A DNA stretch of 64,000 nucleotides from Protopterus annectens. Lineage: Eukaryota > Chordata > Ceratodontiformes > Protopteridae. Position 1 is the first letter of the stretch; each line of letters starts with the position of its first letter. The position numbers and the translations under genes are program-made. Location: the NCBI RefSeq assembly GCF_019279795.1, contig NC_056734.1, forward strand, positions 1,398,067 to 1,462,066, read 5' to 3'. Of the stretch, positions 11,622 through 23,589 are shown one piece after another. The notes under the pieces are model-generated. The model saw only the letters and a program-made list of their open reading frames with translations, made no database searches and was not told the DNA's origin.

Positions 11622-12316
11622 GAGTTATACTAATGGAAAAAGGTCCGGTCGCCCGGACTTTTTTCCATTAGTATAACTCTACTTTTAAAACACTGTCTCG
11701 CTATGTTAAATGGGTTTAACATAGCGAGACAGCTTTAAAATAAGCAACGGAGATCTCCGTTGCTTATTTTAGCTGTCTCGCTATGCTAAACCCATTTAAC
11801 ATAGCGAGACAGGTTTTAAAAAAGCAACGGAGAAAGCAAGATCTCTGTTGCTTTTTACTGATTCGCTATGTTAAATGGGTTTAACATAGCGAGACAGTTT
11901 TAAAATAAGCAACGGACATCTCTGTTCCTTATTTTAAAACTGTCTCGCTATGTTAAACCCATTTAACATAGCTAATAAAAAAGCAACAGAGATCTTGCTT
12001 TCTCCGTTGCTTTTGCCCACAGCTCTGATGTACTGCGCAGGCGTGCAGTACATCAGAACTGCCGGGGATGCCAGACATCTGCGGAAGGGCAGTAAACAGG
12101 CATTATACTATGCCATTATTTAAGAAAAGTAATAGTTTCTTTTCTTAAATAATGTCATGTTATAATAGCAATAACCCACTTCTGGGTGTGGGTAATGCTG
12201 TATTTACCCACGGTTGGCTTTGTTTGGTCCCTCGGGCTTCGCCCTCGGGACCAAACCACGCCAATCGTGGGTAAATCCAGCATTACCCACACCCAGCCGT
12301 GGGTTATTGCTATATT
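11622..12316. repeat. array of about twelve consecutive palindromes
   Basis: Successive hairpin-forming units lie end to end: 11622-11679, 11693-11732, 11737-11770, 11772-11812, 11818-11857, 11858-11897, 11898-11941, 11940-11975, 11977-12014, 12024-12057, 12114-12154 and 12161-12316. The second, fourth, sixth and eighth are versions of one unit (CTGTCTCGCTATGTTAAA plus its inverse). The third, fifth, seventh and ninth are versions of another (AAATAAGCAACGGAGA plus its inverse); the third is a perfect 34-bp palindrome. Alternating units give a period of about 80-86 bp. The last hairpin has arms of about 72 bases and a small loop near CTCGGGCTTCGCCCTCGGG. No coding potential. Confidence 0.92.
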
Positions 12317-13633
12317 AAATCACAAAACATTGAGCTATTATATTCAGAAAATTGCTTCTAAAGCATTGTGTGGTTAAGGTTCTATTTTTATATAGTCCAA
12401 ATTTCATCTTGTGAGGCTACTAATGATTTTTAATTCCTTGTTGCTGTCCTGGTGCTAGATGGTTGAATGGAAGTTATATGCAGTAGGCATGGTCTTTCAT
12501 TATTTATTTTTTATTGATGTTATTTGATGATTACATGGGTGTTATACTTAGTAAATATGGCTTTTTATTTATTTATATTGAATCAAGCCATATGATCACC
12601 CAATTTGCTTTATTAAATATAGACCAACTATGTTTTTTATAATTTTTTTATCATTTGATTTCCTGAGTTTTTGTTCGTGTTATGTGTGTTGCTTTGTTTG
12701 ATCTAATACTATTGTTCGCATCAGAGCTTTAGCTTTAAGATGAGGCATAGAACCTGTTTTATTATATTACGTTTGGCTAGGATTTCCTAGGCAACCATAC
12801 TTTTGGTAAAGGATGTGACAATAGTTAATGAATTTTGTCTTTATGTTTTTAGTAGTGAGACCTATAGTGAGTTTTACAATGCTTTTTCCACACAATTAAT
12901 GCTAGGCTGTGTGGTCAAACTGTTGCTTTGTAACTACTTTATCTAAGTTACGAGGGATCTGTGAGTTATGAAGGTGTTTTTTTGCGATCATACCCTATGG
13001 TCACTTTACTTATTTATATATAGACTAAAATGGTCTTTAGTTTTTTATTTGATGCCCTATGAGGTGTATCTGAATGTGATCTGTGTATTGCTTCTTATTA
13101 GCATTTATTAGTTTGCATTATTGCACCTTAGTTGATGCATAGGTAGAGAAACGGTTTAGTTGATTTGATTGGTTGTGAAACCCTAGCTAACAACATGATT
13201 GGGTAAGCATACAGCAGCTATTAGTGGTTCATGCCTTTAAGAGAGAGACCAATAAAGAGCTCCCTCTGTGTTATTCATCTCTCTAAAGCCTAGTGATAGG
13301 CTGAATGGATATGTAGCTATCATATGCGATTTGCAACTTTATACCTTCATATAAACATTTTTTTTGATTTTGTTTGTTTTTGGTATTATCATCCGAGGAA
13401 TGAGTTGTAAATCATGATTAGCTACTGGTTATAATTGATTTACATCATAATCTGATGCACCTAATTAAACTTTACCGATCTTTGTAGTCACCATTGCCAG
13501 CTGTCAGTATATACAAGTTCTGGCAAAGGAGGTGTGTTTCTCATCGTATTTATTTGTTTGAACTCCACCCCCCACAGTCATTGGTTTAATGTTCTTGCTT
13601 CATGACAATGACTGGCCAGAATTTTTTGTGATT
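12317..13633. other. AT-rich spacer inside the inverted repeat
   Basis: No open frame of note and no recognisable motif. It may be the body of the element whose arms flank it. Confidence 0.4.
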
Positions 13634-13894
13634 TAATACTTTAGAATGGCTTCCTGATTCTATGTCTTGATGCGGAAACTGCTTGGTTTCTGTCCTTATG
13701 GTACTGCTATGCAAGAGACGAATTGTTACCCAAGTGGGAACTATCCATGGTAATCAAATGACTTGCATGGATTTTGTACCTGTTATTAACAACTCTATAT
13801 GTATATTTATATTCAGATACATTCAAGTCTTATTTCTAATATTTTAACCCCCCCCTTTTTTTCTAGTGATTGGTTTATTGATTTTTAAGTGACC
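13634..13894 (-). repeat. right arm of the large inverted repeat
   Basis: Inverse of 11303-11563, ending ATTTTTAAGTGACC. Short differences from the left arm include the homopolymer run near 13849-13856 and an extra GCA-type insertion near 13709. Confidence 0.9.
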
Positions 13895-15059
13895 TTTTTT
13901 CGGACTGGCGCCTGGGAGGAATTTGAGTATCTGTCTGCAAATACATTTTTGGCGAGCATGTCTCAGGTATTTTGAGACATTCTGAGTTCCCACATATTTC
14001 TCAAGTACATTATCTCAAGTCATATACTGTTTCACCTGGATTTCACCACCTGGATACTGTTTCCCACAGTTTGGGAGGTGTGAAATGTGACCATTAGCCA
14101 GTAATGAGTGTCCTTTTCATGCTTGCATTTCAGTATAGTACACAAACTTATAAAAATCTGTGCTCGCTTTTTTATAATAATAAAGTAAATGGTATGTCTT
14201 CCAAATGTACTTGCTTCCTCATTAACTAATAGTACAAAGAAACACATCTATAGCTCTAGCATATTCGTGTGGATATAAACAAGAAGTATATGTTGCATAT
14301 TATAGTACATAGTTTTCAAACATTTATTCATCTCCTACTTCATTATGATTGCTTTAGTTTTCCATATTCACCTGATATAACATTCATTTTAACAGGTATA
14401 TTACATTTTAACATCTAACTGTTGCATTACTTACTGTATTTACTTTTGTGCATTAGAAGAAAATGCGAAAGAAAGTTCTGGGGACGTTATGCATATGACT
14501 TTCTTTTGTCAAGTTTTTCCCTCTCCCAAAGGCAGTAGTTATTTTTACACTGGATGATTCTCATATCTGTTTTGTGTAGGATCTCTTCCACAGTTTCTAA
14601 ACAAATCAAGCTACAAGCACATAAATGGATGAACCAACATTTACACACAATAAAAATAAGGAGACTACTAGTCTCCTTTACAGACCATATACTGTTTTTA
14701 ATGATTTGTTGTTTTTATGTTTTTATTGTGGAGAAAGTTGTCCAAAACCAGAGGGGGGGTGAGGGTGAGCTGGGGAAATAGAACTAAATATAGAGAGCTC
14801 ATATGGCAGTTAATTTCTCAAGCCTATAACGCCCTTTTTGTATACTTCCAGTTCCCACCCAAACTGCCTTATGTCGTCAAAACTTTTTGGTCTAACTTCC
14901 TTAACTAGGTGATTTACCATCTAATAACAAGCAATATTAGAAAAGGTAAGGAGTTATTAACAAAATGACACTAAGATTGTTTATTTAGGATAGCCTGTAT
15001 GGAGAAAATAATCTTTTTTGCTAATTAATCATATTTTCATATTTATGTTCCAATTTTCA
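13895..15059. other. unassigned intergenic DNA
   Basis: No gene or recognisable element seen; short open frames only. Confidence 0.4.
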
Positions 15060-16650
15060 TAATTCAAAAGCCAAAAACACAGCGTCAGTGGGTCCAGATG
15101 GTGTCCCAGGCTGCGTCTTGCACGAACTACAGAACAAACTAACCCCCCCACCTAAACACGCTGTTCAGCCTCAGCCTCTCCACAGGCTATGTGCCCATAG
15201 AATGGCACACAGCAATGGTTATTCCACTCCACAAAGGAGGGGCCACAACTGACCCTGATAACTATTGCCCCATAAGCCTGACTAGCCTGGTCTGCAAGGC
15301 TATAGAGCGCATCATCATGGAACTCATTAACAAAGACATTGGGAACCTCCAAACTCTTGACCGGACCCAGTTCGGCTTTGTTAAGGGCAGATCATGCCTA
15401 ATAAACCTGGTTGACTTCTTCGAGACAGTCACCAAGGCCATAGACGAGGGAAAGGTTGTTCACACAGCCTACCTTGACCTCGCCCAGGCTTTTGACATCA
15501 TTCCCCACTTGGGTATTACAGAAAAACTCACCAGCCTGAACATAAACCCCTGTGTCATGAGATGGGTTGTCAACTGGCTTACAGACAGAACTCACATGGT
15601 AAGAATAGCGGGCTCCATGTCCGACTCTAAACCAGTCACAAGTGATGTCCCACAAGGCTCGGTCCTGGGACCCCTACTGTTTGGCATATACTTCTAAAAG
15701 TACAGGAAAACACTGGAGGACTATGGCTAACCAAGTTTGCTGATGATTTCAAACTTGGAGCCATAATTGACTCTCCCGCTGACACGGACTTCCTCCAAAA
15801 GGGCTTACTGAGACGGACACCTGGTGTCAAAGTCATGGCCTCAAGCTAAATGCCAAAAAAATGCATAGTCATCCCATTTGGGAAAAACAAAACACCCATG
15901 AATTACCACATAGGTGGCAGCCCCCTTAATACAGAAGAGGTAATAAGAGATCTGGGGAGCCAGGTAGATAGTAATCTCTCCTTTGACAATCATATTGCCA
16001 AAGTAGTTAGGAAATTCTTCTATGTGGCCCATCTAATTACTAAAGGGTTTGCATCTAGAAATAAAGAGGTTATAATGCCCCTCTGCTCGTCACTCATCAG
16101 ACCCATCATAGAGTACAATGCCCCATTTGGGATGTACCTCACAAGACACTTCCAACAGTTGAAGAGACCACAAAAGTACCTCACCAAGAGGATTACTGGC
16201 CTCAAACATGTCCTATGCAGCCTGACTGAAAAAACTCCGGCTGTACTCAGTGGCATATCGCTTACTCAGAGGTGATCTCTGCCTGACTTACAAAGCCATG
16301 TCCAACTCAGAATTGATGGGCATGCTCCATCTAAAGAAATCCAAGTCACTGCGAGCCATGCACTCTAATGAGCTAAACCTCGCCACAACAATAAATAGAA
16401 CATGCTGGAGGGATAGATTCCTGTCACAAAGGCTCCCCATGCTTTGGAACAAAATTCCAAACTACATTAGGCAGAGCCCCTCACTAACACTCTTCAGGAG
16501 AAACCTGGGATCACTTCATTGGCTCTGCTTGACAGAGGATCAGTTAATTAATCAATGGGGCGGCGAAAGCCGACACACTCTGGCTAGGTTTATAAATGCC
16601 CTCGGGCAGAAAGCCTAGTACCTACCTATGAACCTATATACTTAATACTT
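15060..16650 (+). mobile_element. CR1/L2-like LINE, 5'-truncated, subfamily A
   Basis: Encodes the C-terminal half of a LINE reverse transcriptase protein. From the 5' end: SVGPDGVPGC; IPLHKGGATTDPDNYCPISL; QFGFVKGRSCLINLVDFFET; HTAYLDLAQAFDIIPH; VPQGSVLGPLLFGIYF; the catalytic FADD near 15738; then the C-terminal domain with NRTCWRDRFLSQRLP. It ends with the family tail GCCTAGTACCTACCTATGAA near 16615-16640. The endonuclease domain is absent. A single-base loss near 15693 closes the first frame, with another frame change near 16240, so it is inactive. Confidence 0.93.
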
Positions 16651-16884
16651 CAAAAAAAGAGTGAGTTACAAACTATTGCATGACATTAAGTAAAACCTTA
16701 GATGTTGCTGAAGAATACTGTCTTTGATATCAGTACTGTATGTTTGTACTTCTAGTTATATAATTAAGCATATGTTTTCATATTTCTGTAAATATCTCAA
16801 CAGACACACACTTATAGAGGAATTTCTTATTGTCATGTGAAACCTTATCTCTGGTTAACAAAAATGTTCTAGCAATACACACAC

Positions 16885-16889
<5 letters not shown>

Positions 16890-16959
<70 letters not shown>
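16890..16959. repeat. (AT)n microsatellite
   Basis: About 70 bases of AT ending directly at the MITE-like element that starts at 16962. Confidence 0.97.
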
Positions 16960-16960
<1 letters not shown>

Positions 16961-16961
16961 T

Positions 16962-17454
16962 ATGGGTTTACCTTAAAGGATCAAAATGCCACATCATCAA
17001 ATCTGAAAACATTGAGACAAAAAGATCAAAACCTGATAACATTGAAGGACAACTTTATATTGAACCGTGAAACATTAAACCAGGTACAGTGGATGTTAAA
17101 TAGTACACAGTAAAATAGAATGGAGATTGCTGTACAGTGGGGATCAGGAAATTTACACTTATCCCACTGTAGTGCTATCTTGGAGTTGCTATCTATAATT
17201 GAGGGCTATGGGGGTGCAGGGGGGCTTGCCCCCCTGCAAAACAGCTGTAACAGGTATATTTTTTGTTAGATTTTCTTTTTAAAAGGACAAGATGCTGTGA
17301 GTTCAGTGTGATCATCCTTAAATAGTTCCGTCTACTTGGTTCGATGTTTGCAGTTTCAATCATGTCAGCCTTCGATGTTATCAGGTTTCATTATTTACAT
17401 CTTGATGTTTTGTGATTCAATGATGTGTATTTTGATGGTCTGAAGTAGGCCCAT
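16962..17454. mobile_element. MITE-like element, shared-core family, about 493 bp
   Basis: The ends ATGGGTTTACC... and ...GTAGGCCCAT are inverted copies over about 56 bases at roughly 75% identity, including ATCAAAATGCCACATCAT on the left. The centre (about 17112-17230) is the family core: CAGTGGGGATCAGGAAAT, CCCACTGTAGTGCTATCT, TGGAGTTGCTATCTATAA and a G-rich hairpin near 17210-17245. No clear target duplication is visible because AT-rich repeats flank both sides. It is non-coding. Confidence 0.75.
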
Positions 17455-17473
17455 GTACACATACATACATACA

Positions 17474-17477
<4 letters not shown>

Positions 17478-17510
<33 letters not shown>
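17478..17510. repeat. (AT)n microsatellite
   Basis: AT dinucleotides just beyond an ACATACATACAT stretch on the right of the MITE-like element. Confidence 0.95.
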
Positions 17511-17513
<3 letters not shown>

Positions 17514-18061
17514 ATAGTTTTCAAGATATAAAAATTTGTTTGTTGAGTATAGTTTGGGGTTTGTGTGCATTATAATATAGTACAGTATTTATGGAAAAGA
17601 CTATGACTGCACTGACTATTATCACTGAAAAGAATACTTCTTCCAGATACTATTGCTACTTGCACAGTTTTAATAGCTTTTACTGTTCACAAAATATTTG
17701 CTTTTGTTCACGTTATGCTTTTTTAAGTGTATTTTTCAGAAAATGTCCTAAAATGCAAGATGTGTGCAGGTTGCTAGAGGTTTGACAGTTCACACCACAT
17801 AGGTGTTAATGAGTTAAGATTGAATGCAATTAGGTATCCAGGTTTAAATGAGTATGTGTCTACATCTAGTGTGCTAAAAATGAGAACTACAAAATTGCAA
17901 AAGACAGTTTTCTTACATGTAAGTTAATCTATATTCCATTTTGATTTTTAAACTCTGTTTTATATATGGGTTTTGAGTTTGATTTTTTAGAAACATTGGA
18001 AGGGTACTGTTATTTTAAGTATTTGTTTCAACTATGTGTTACATGATTTATGGTTTTGTAT
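17511..18061. other. unassigned intergenic DNA
   Basis: No gene or recognisable element seen. Confidence 0.4.

Positions 18062-18138
<77 letters not shown>
18062..18138. repeat. (AC)n(AT)n microsatellite
   Basis: About 20 bases of AC followed by about 57 bases of AT, abutting the next MITE-like element. Confidence 0.97.
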
Positions 18139-18139
<1 letters not shown>

Positions 18140-18350
18140 GGGTCTACTTTGTAGTCCCGAAATATCACAATCATGAAGATGAAAATCCCGAGGCAACTAT
18201 CGTGACTCAAGAAATACCGAACCACATAGGTTTACCTGCGGCAAGTAAACACTTGCCCAATGTGGGGACTTATGCCCTTTCTCCACTGTAGTACGATCCT
18301 GGAGTTGGTATATATAGTTAGGGGGTGTGCGGTGTGTCTTAGTGTTGTGT
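18139..18350 (+). mobile_element. partial MITE-like element, shared-core family
   Basis: Begins CGGGTCTACTTTGTAGTCCC, then carries the core: CTTTCTCCACTGTAGTACGA, CCTGGAGTTGGTATATATAG and TTAGGGGGTGTG. The right arm cannot be seen, so the element is either truncated or its right end has diverged. Confidence 0.6.
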
Positions 18351-18790
18351 TGGTGTTGAAATGTATTGTTCATTCTGAAGAAGTCTTATAACAGTGTATA
18401 AGAGAAGAAAGTGTTTAGAACATTTTGCTGAATTTCCTGTGGTGTGGTTTCATCTTGTGTTTGGAACTGTGTGTGTTGGTTGTTTTCTCATTTGCATACA
18501 TGGCCCTACTCATTTTAATAATGTTGCTCATTTCCATCTGCTTATACATGCATGCACATCCCAATGCCAGCTCTACTGCTCAGCATTCCCTCCTGTGTTG
18601 TACCTCTGAATCGCACACACCTTGCATGTGGCTGCTTATTGTGCAGAACTGATTACTGTTATCAGGCTGAAGTTTCTGAATCCCTGGGAGAGTCAGCAAA
18701 TCCCAAAAGAAGTAAAAGTAAAATAAGAAATCAACTACAAAGAACTGGAGAGACTTTTTTTATTCAATATTCCACCACAGATATATTTAC
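18351..18790. other. unassigned DNA
   Basis: Several overlapping open frames of 60-100 residues, none with a recognisable domain. Confidence 0.4.
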
Positions 18791-18799
18791 AACAAGTAT

Positions 18800-19120
18800 T
18801 CTCAGCTGGGTTGCCTTCTATGTGGAGCCTGCATGTCCTTCCTTTGATCTCATGGGTTTCCTCTAGGTGATCTGGTTTCCTCCCATATTCTAAAGACATG
18901 CAGTAGGTGGACTGGATATTCTAAACTGGCCATAGGTGTGAGTGTGAGTGTGGTGCTGAAGAACTAGAGTGGCAGGGATAGCCACCCGGTGGTGTAAACC
19001 TTGGCCCTAGATGATTGTCACTGTTGAAGTGACATCCCGCCCCATGTGCAAAAATAGGAAACCGGTATTGTGGATGGCTGGAATACTGCAAATCAGTAAA
19101 ACCTACTTTCAAAAACCGGG
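18800..19120 (+). mobile_element. SINE-like dispersed repeat
   Basis: Carries TTGCCTTCTATGTGGAGCCT, CTGGTTTCCTCCCATATTCT and AAAGACATGCAGTAGGTGGA, the ordered body motifs of a widespread vertebrate SINE-like repeat also seen at 1381 and 7102. It lacks the GACCCCTAA-type 3' tail of the 7.0 kb copy and has a different distal half (GTGACATCCCGCCCCATG). Confidence 0.55.
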
Positions 19121-21439
19121 CCATGATATAATATGTTAATAATCAATGACAGGGTGTGCAGTATGTAGTATTTACACATATGCATTTATATTTGATGACT
19201 CATGCCCTTACGGTCTAATTCCAGCACTCTGTGGTAAATGCTACACAACCCAAAGCCCTACTTTGGACTTTGGCTCATTTCACTGTTGTACCTCCAATGA
19301 TGCCAATACATGTAGAAGAGATGATGGAAAGTGAATGCAATAAACAGATAAAATACTCACTCTGAAAAATGATAATATTGATTTTAATTATTAGTGAAAC
19401 AGACAACCTGATCAAAACTGTATTTGCTGCATGGCACCCTTAAGTTACGTGAATAAGAACTAAGACTATTGCTCATTACACTTATTACTCACCCTCAAGG
19501 AAATAACTACATTAAAAATAAATATGAAGGGCACAATTATCTGCAGGTGCTTATAATTACAAAAAAAAAAAAAAAAAAAAACGATGTCCATCCTCATTTT
19601 GACAGTGATTTGGCATTTTCTTAAAAAAACAATCAATGCAAGTGACTGACTCACTGATAGGGTTTACTTATTTATTTTGTTGATTATTCTGGGGCTACAC
19701 AAATGTTACAAGTTATGCAATATGTTGCATAATTACTTTTCTCCTTAGCTGGTGCAGGCATGAGAGTACCTGGTCCATACTACTTGGAGACGAATGCTGT
19801 AATGCTTCCGCCAAGCTACCCAACATCTGTCATGTATTCATTGTCTGTTACAATGGGGCCAAGCATATGTAAAACCTTGTTTCAAATAGAAATATTGTTG
19901 TCAGGAAATTAGGAATTCAAATTTATATACAATGTATGGTTTATAAAAATAATAAAAAATAAAAAGTACATGTATATACTCATTTACTCTTTTCAGGGAC
20001 TTTACAAAACAGTTGTGGGTTGGACATTGAAGGGCAGTTTGGATATTTTACAGCATGTGCGTGTTTGTACCTCTGTGTGTTTGTGTGCACAAGACATTAC
20101 TGATCTCTCCCACTTTACCATACATTGCTGGGGTCAGAGCCACATATGTCCATACAAACCACTGCCTATGAATAAATGCCTAGTTTCTTAACTTGGGCTT
20201 CTGCTGTTTCCTGGGCAGACACTAAAGAGTTGTCTAATATGAAAGATTTTCTGCAGTATTTTTTCATAAGATGCTGTTTCTAGGAAGTAGAATGCATATT
20301 TAATGTAGTCAGATACCAGCTGTGCGGGTAGAATGGAGAGTTAATTACCAGGAATAAAGACCAAAAAATGTATTTCATTACAGTGCTTTGTTTAAGAGTG
20401 CAGTATCATAGCTGTGAGTCTGTGTTTGGGAGGGGGTGAAGAATTAATTGGTATTATAGTTTCCCTGAGTATTAGACATTGAACGGATGAGTTATAAGTG
20501 CTAGCTCACTGCAAAAATACAATTACCATATTGTCCCCATGACTCAATCAGCAATGTAATTGATGCTGAGTGCCACAACCAAGGTTGCCAGAAGTTGTTC
20601 TGCAAAGCAGTTGTTGCAGAGACATGTAAGATATTTTATTACAACAGACCATCATTGCAAGACTACCCACTAGACATAATATACAAGCTGTGTGACAATA
20701 GAATCAGATTTAATATTATACAAGTAATGTGTTGTGAAGTTTGTGCAGTAAACATATTACATTACATTACATTAAACAACCATGATAGCAAAGAAAGAAG
20801 GTGTCTGTCTCCTCTGTCCTATTTATTTAGAAAGTCCCTTCTAGCTATCCCTGAATATATGTTAATCAGAAATACCTTATCAAAAACAGAAGCTTTGGCA
20901 GTAATTGCATGTCAATACAGTCAATATGTTAAAAAAACTAAGTAATATATAATAAAAGGGTATTTTAGGAAGCTTTAGCCCCCACACTTCTTATAATATA
21001 TATTATTAAGCTCACGTTCTTGCAGTTTTGAAGAAAGTACAAGTTTGCCCCGTGTTGAATCAAGTATTGTTGAAATACCTTTGGAGATGAAAATATAAAA
21101 TAAGAAAGGGTAAGCAGTCAGTTGGGTACTCTTGCCCCTCCAATACCCCTCCTGTTAACCCACCACCCATCTCAGGCCATGGTGAAGGACTCTGGGGTCT
21201 TATAATTCACAGCTCTCTCAGGTAGTTTATTCTTATTTATCTACTACACTTTAAATGCAAAGGTAATTTCTGAAGTTCTGGTTGAACTCTGCACCCTTAA
21301 TCTAGTAGCCACATCCCCTCATATGGCTTTCATCTTGTCTTGTATGTTATTATGCCATTTCATACGTGTACTGTACAGCCGTATCATACTTCTTACTTTT
21401 CATCAAGCGAGGTTATAACCTCTCTTCATACTCTTTCTC
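19121..21439. other. unassigned intergenic DNA
   Basis: Contains a poly-A tract near 19560-19580. No gene or recognisable element seen. Confidence 0.45.
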
Positions 21440-22130
21440 TTCCATTCCATCTACTATCCTGGTAGCCTTTCTTTACACCTTCATGGCTACCTTGATACCT
21501 GTAGCCCTGTATGGACAGCAGAAGTGAACAAAATACTCCAGCTGAGGCCTGATCATGAACTTACAAAGGAGTAATATAACCTCTTTGTTCTTGTAGTCAG
21601 TTATAATCTGAATGCAGACCAGAAACTTACTAGACTTGGCTACAGCTGTCTCAGTCTGTACCTGGCAGGTAATTCCAATGTCCTTTTCCTGATCTATACT
21701 TTTCAGGGTCACTGTTCCCAGTTCGTTTAGCAGTCATGGATTATTAACTCTCAGGTGACATACTTCATATTTTCCTGCATTAAATTTATATGCCACTTCT
21801 CAGCCCACTCTGCTAATCCACCCAAGTCACATCGTCCACGGTTTTTTCTACCTTAGTGCCATTTGCAGACAGGTTAATCCTGTTTTTAGTGCTCCTATTG
21901 ACGTCTTATACAAAGATACCAAAGAGCATTGTTTTCAATACCTTCCCATTTGAGACCTCACTAACACTTGTCTCAAGGGTCAGCCTAATTAATGTTTTTT
22001 TGTTTAATGCCACCAAGCCACTCTTTTCTTATGTAGTCAACTTCTGTCCTGCACCAAGTACATTCAGTTTACCTTCCATGAGGGACTTAATCACAGTATT
22101 TAGGGAAGTCAAGATATGCAAAATTACACA
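21440..22130 (-). mobile_element. CR1-like LINE remnant, minus strand
   Basis: The minus frame at 21473-21712 reads IDQEKDIGI..., AVAKSSKFLVCIQIITDYKN, KEVILLLCKFMIRPQLEYF, VHFCCPY. This is the region after the reverse-transcriptase palm in CR1 proteins (DLGV, AVAKAN, LYKSLVRPHLEY, FWSPY). The rest up to about 22130 is a decayed continuation with stops in all frames. It differs from the other LINE families in the window. Confidence 0.65.
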
Positions 22131-22169
22131 GGTTTACTTTCTTATATTTCACCAATAACCAGTAATAAA

Positions 22170-22437
22170 AATGAACAGTAGCACAGCAGGTAGAACACTC
22201 ACCCTTGGTGCAGAATGCTGTAGGTTCCAATCTCACAGCAGATAGTTTGGCTAATTTTTCCAATACTGATACAGAACTGAAGCATAAGGGAGGGGGCTCC
22301 ACTCCTGAGTGTGCTATCCTTTATATGAGATACTAACCAGAGGCCTCACTTGCCTGAATTGTAGGTAATTCAGTTGGATGTAAAAGATCCCACAAGCACT
22401 TATCAAAAAGAATAGGTGTTTCTTAGTTAACACAAAA
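22170..22437 (+). mobile_element. tRNA-derived SINE
   Basis: The A box TAGCACAGCAGGTAGAAC lies at about 22179 and the B box AGGTTCCAATCTC at about 22231, spaced as in a tRNA gene. A body follows with TATGAGATACTAACCAGAGG and TGGATGTAAAAGATCCCAC, resembling the conserved central part of several fish-type tRNA SINEs. It is not a functional tRNA gene, since the head has no matching acceptor stem. Confidence 0.65.
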
Positions 22438-22439
22438 TA

Positions 22440-22845
22440 AAACATACTTACATATTTACAGGCATATATATACATATTTTTATTTTTTTACTTTTTATCA
22501 TTTTTCTTACAATATCCTCAGTGTTATTCTTCCATAATTAACCTCACTCATTCTTCTACAACCATAATCTAAGTTTCCTATATGTCGAACAAAATCCATT
22601 TCATATTAAACAAAATTTCATTCAGTCTTTCATTCTAATTAACCCATATTACATAAAATAAATTCTTATCTATCCTTCTCACATATTCTTTCTTCTTGGT
22701 CTTATAATATCCATATAGAATTATATTCATATCTGTATTGCTTATGAATTTAATATTCTCAAAAACATTTCTTCACATAACTTTGTTTCCAGAGTTTCAT
22801 GCTATGATGTTTCTTCATCCCGACAAAATAAACACAGGTCTGGAT
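22440..22845 (-). mobile_element. Tx1-like LINE 3' fragment, minus strand
   Basis: The plus strand is strongly pyrimidine-rich. On the minus strand, translation from about 22843 gives LCLFCRDEET followed by a histidine, the start of the zinc-knuckle at the C-terminal end of L1/Tx1-type reverse-transcriptase proteins. The rest is broken by stops. Base composition matches the long minus-strand Tx1-like copy at 59-62.3 kb. Confidence 0.5.
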
Positions 22846-23235
22846 TTACGAAAGCTTGCACGGAGTGCAAGAAGAGTGCAGGAGCTCACGGAGGCAATAT
22901 GTCTGCCGTGCGATCCAGGTACAGCCAGCAGGGGCGTACACAAGAGCTGCTAAAGCTACTCTTGCACAGACAGCGTCATGGTATGCAAATTACCTCATTT
23001 GCTGCTGAAAAGCTATGCAAATGAGGTAAATTTGCAATCCAGGAAACACTAACCTCTCCGTGGAAGATTAGTGTTATCTGCAGAAATGTACTCTGTTGGT
23101 AACGGAGTACCGTTCTGCAAATAGCTAAATGGAGCTATGACAGCTCCAAATAAAGGATGCATACAGTTGAGGAAGCATGCCAATGGCCAAATATAAGACC
23201 ATTGGCATTTATAAATGTTTGAAATTATCAAAATC
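22835..23235. repeat. hairpin-rich short element(s)
   Basis: Several short inverted repeats follow each other: TACCTCATTTGC/GCAAATGAGGTA (22995-23030), AACACTAA/TTAGTGTT (23045-23075), a GTACTC/GAGTAC stem (23088-23112), GGAGCT/AGCTCC (about 23131-23148) and GCCAATGG/CCATTGGC (about 23178-23205). The first segment has inverted ends, CTGGATTTACG on the left and TTTGCAATCCAG on the right. Non-coding; the pattern suggests MITE-like sequence. Confidence 0.5.
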
Positions 23236-23589
23236 TAAATTTTTTTCTCCGATGTTTAAGCATAGCGCAGCACAGCGCAAACGTGTGGCGATTTTAAAAA
23301 CAAGAAAATGATTTAAAAATAGCCAAAAATAACCATTTTCACTAAAAAAATTATCCTGCCATGCAGGTGAATGGCAGGCTGAAGACAACATGGCCACTGA
23401 GTAGTGGTTGCTAAGGGGGGGGGAAGCTCAGTGTGAGAGATGTAACCATGCATTAGTAGGCAATCCTATGCAAATGAGGATAAGGATAGTGAATCCCAAT
23501 TTTCCCCAGCATGTCAGCCATGTCTCAAGAGTGTAAGTGTAGGTGTAGGTGAGTAGTAGAGTAGAATATAGGTAAAATCATGAGGGGGT

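Noticed and set aside
14554-14908. Overlapping 60-75 codon frames as small genes
   Set aside because: No family resemblance, no conserved context and ordinary length for chance frames in AT-rich DNA.
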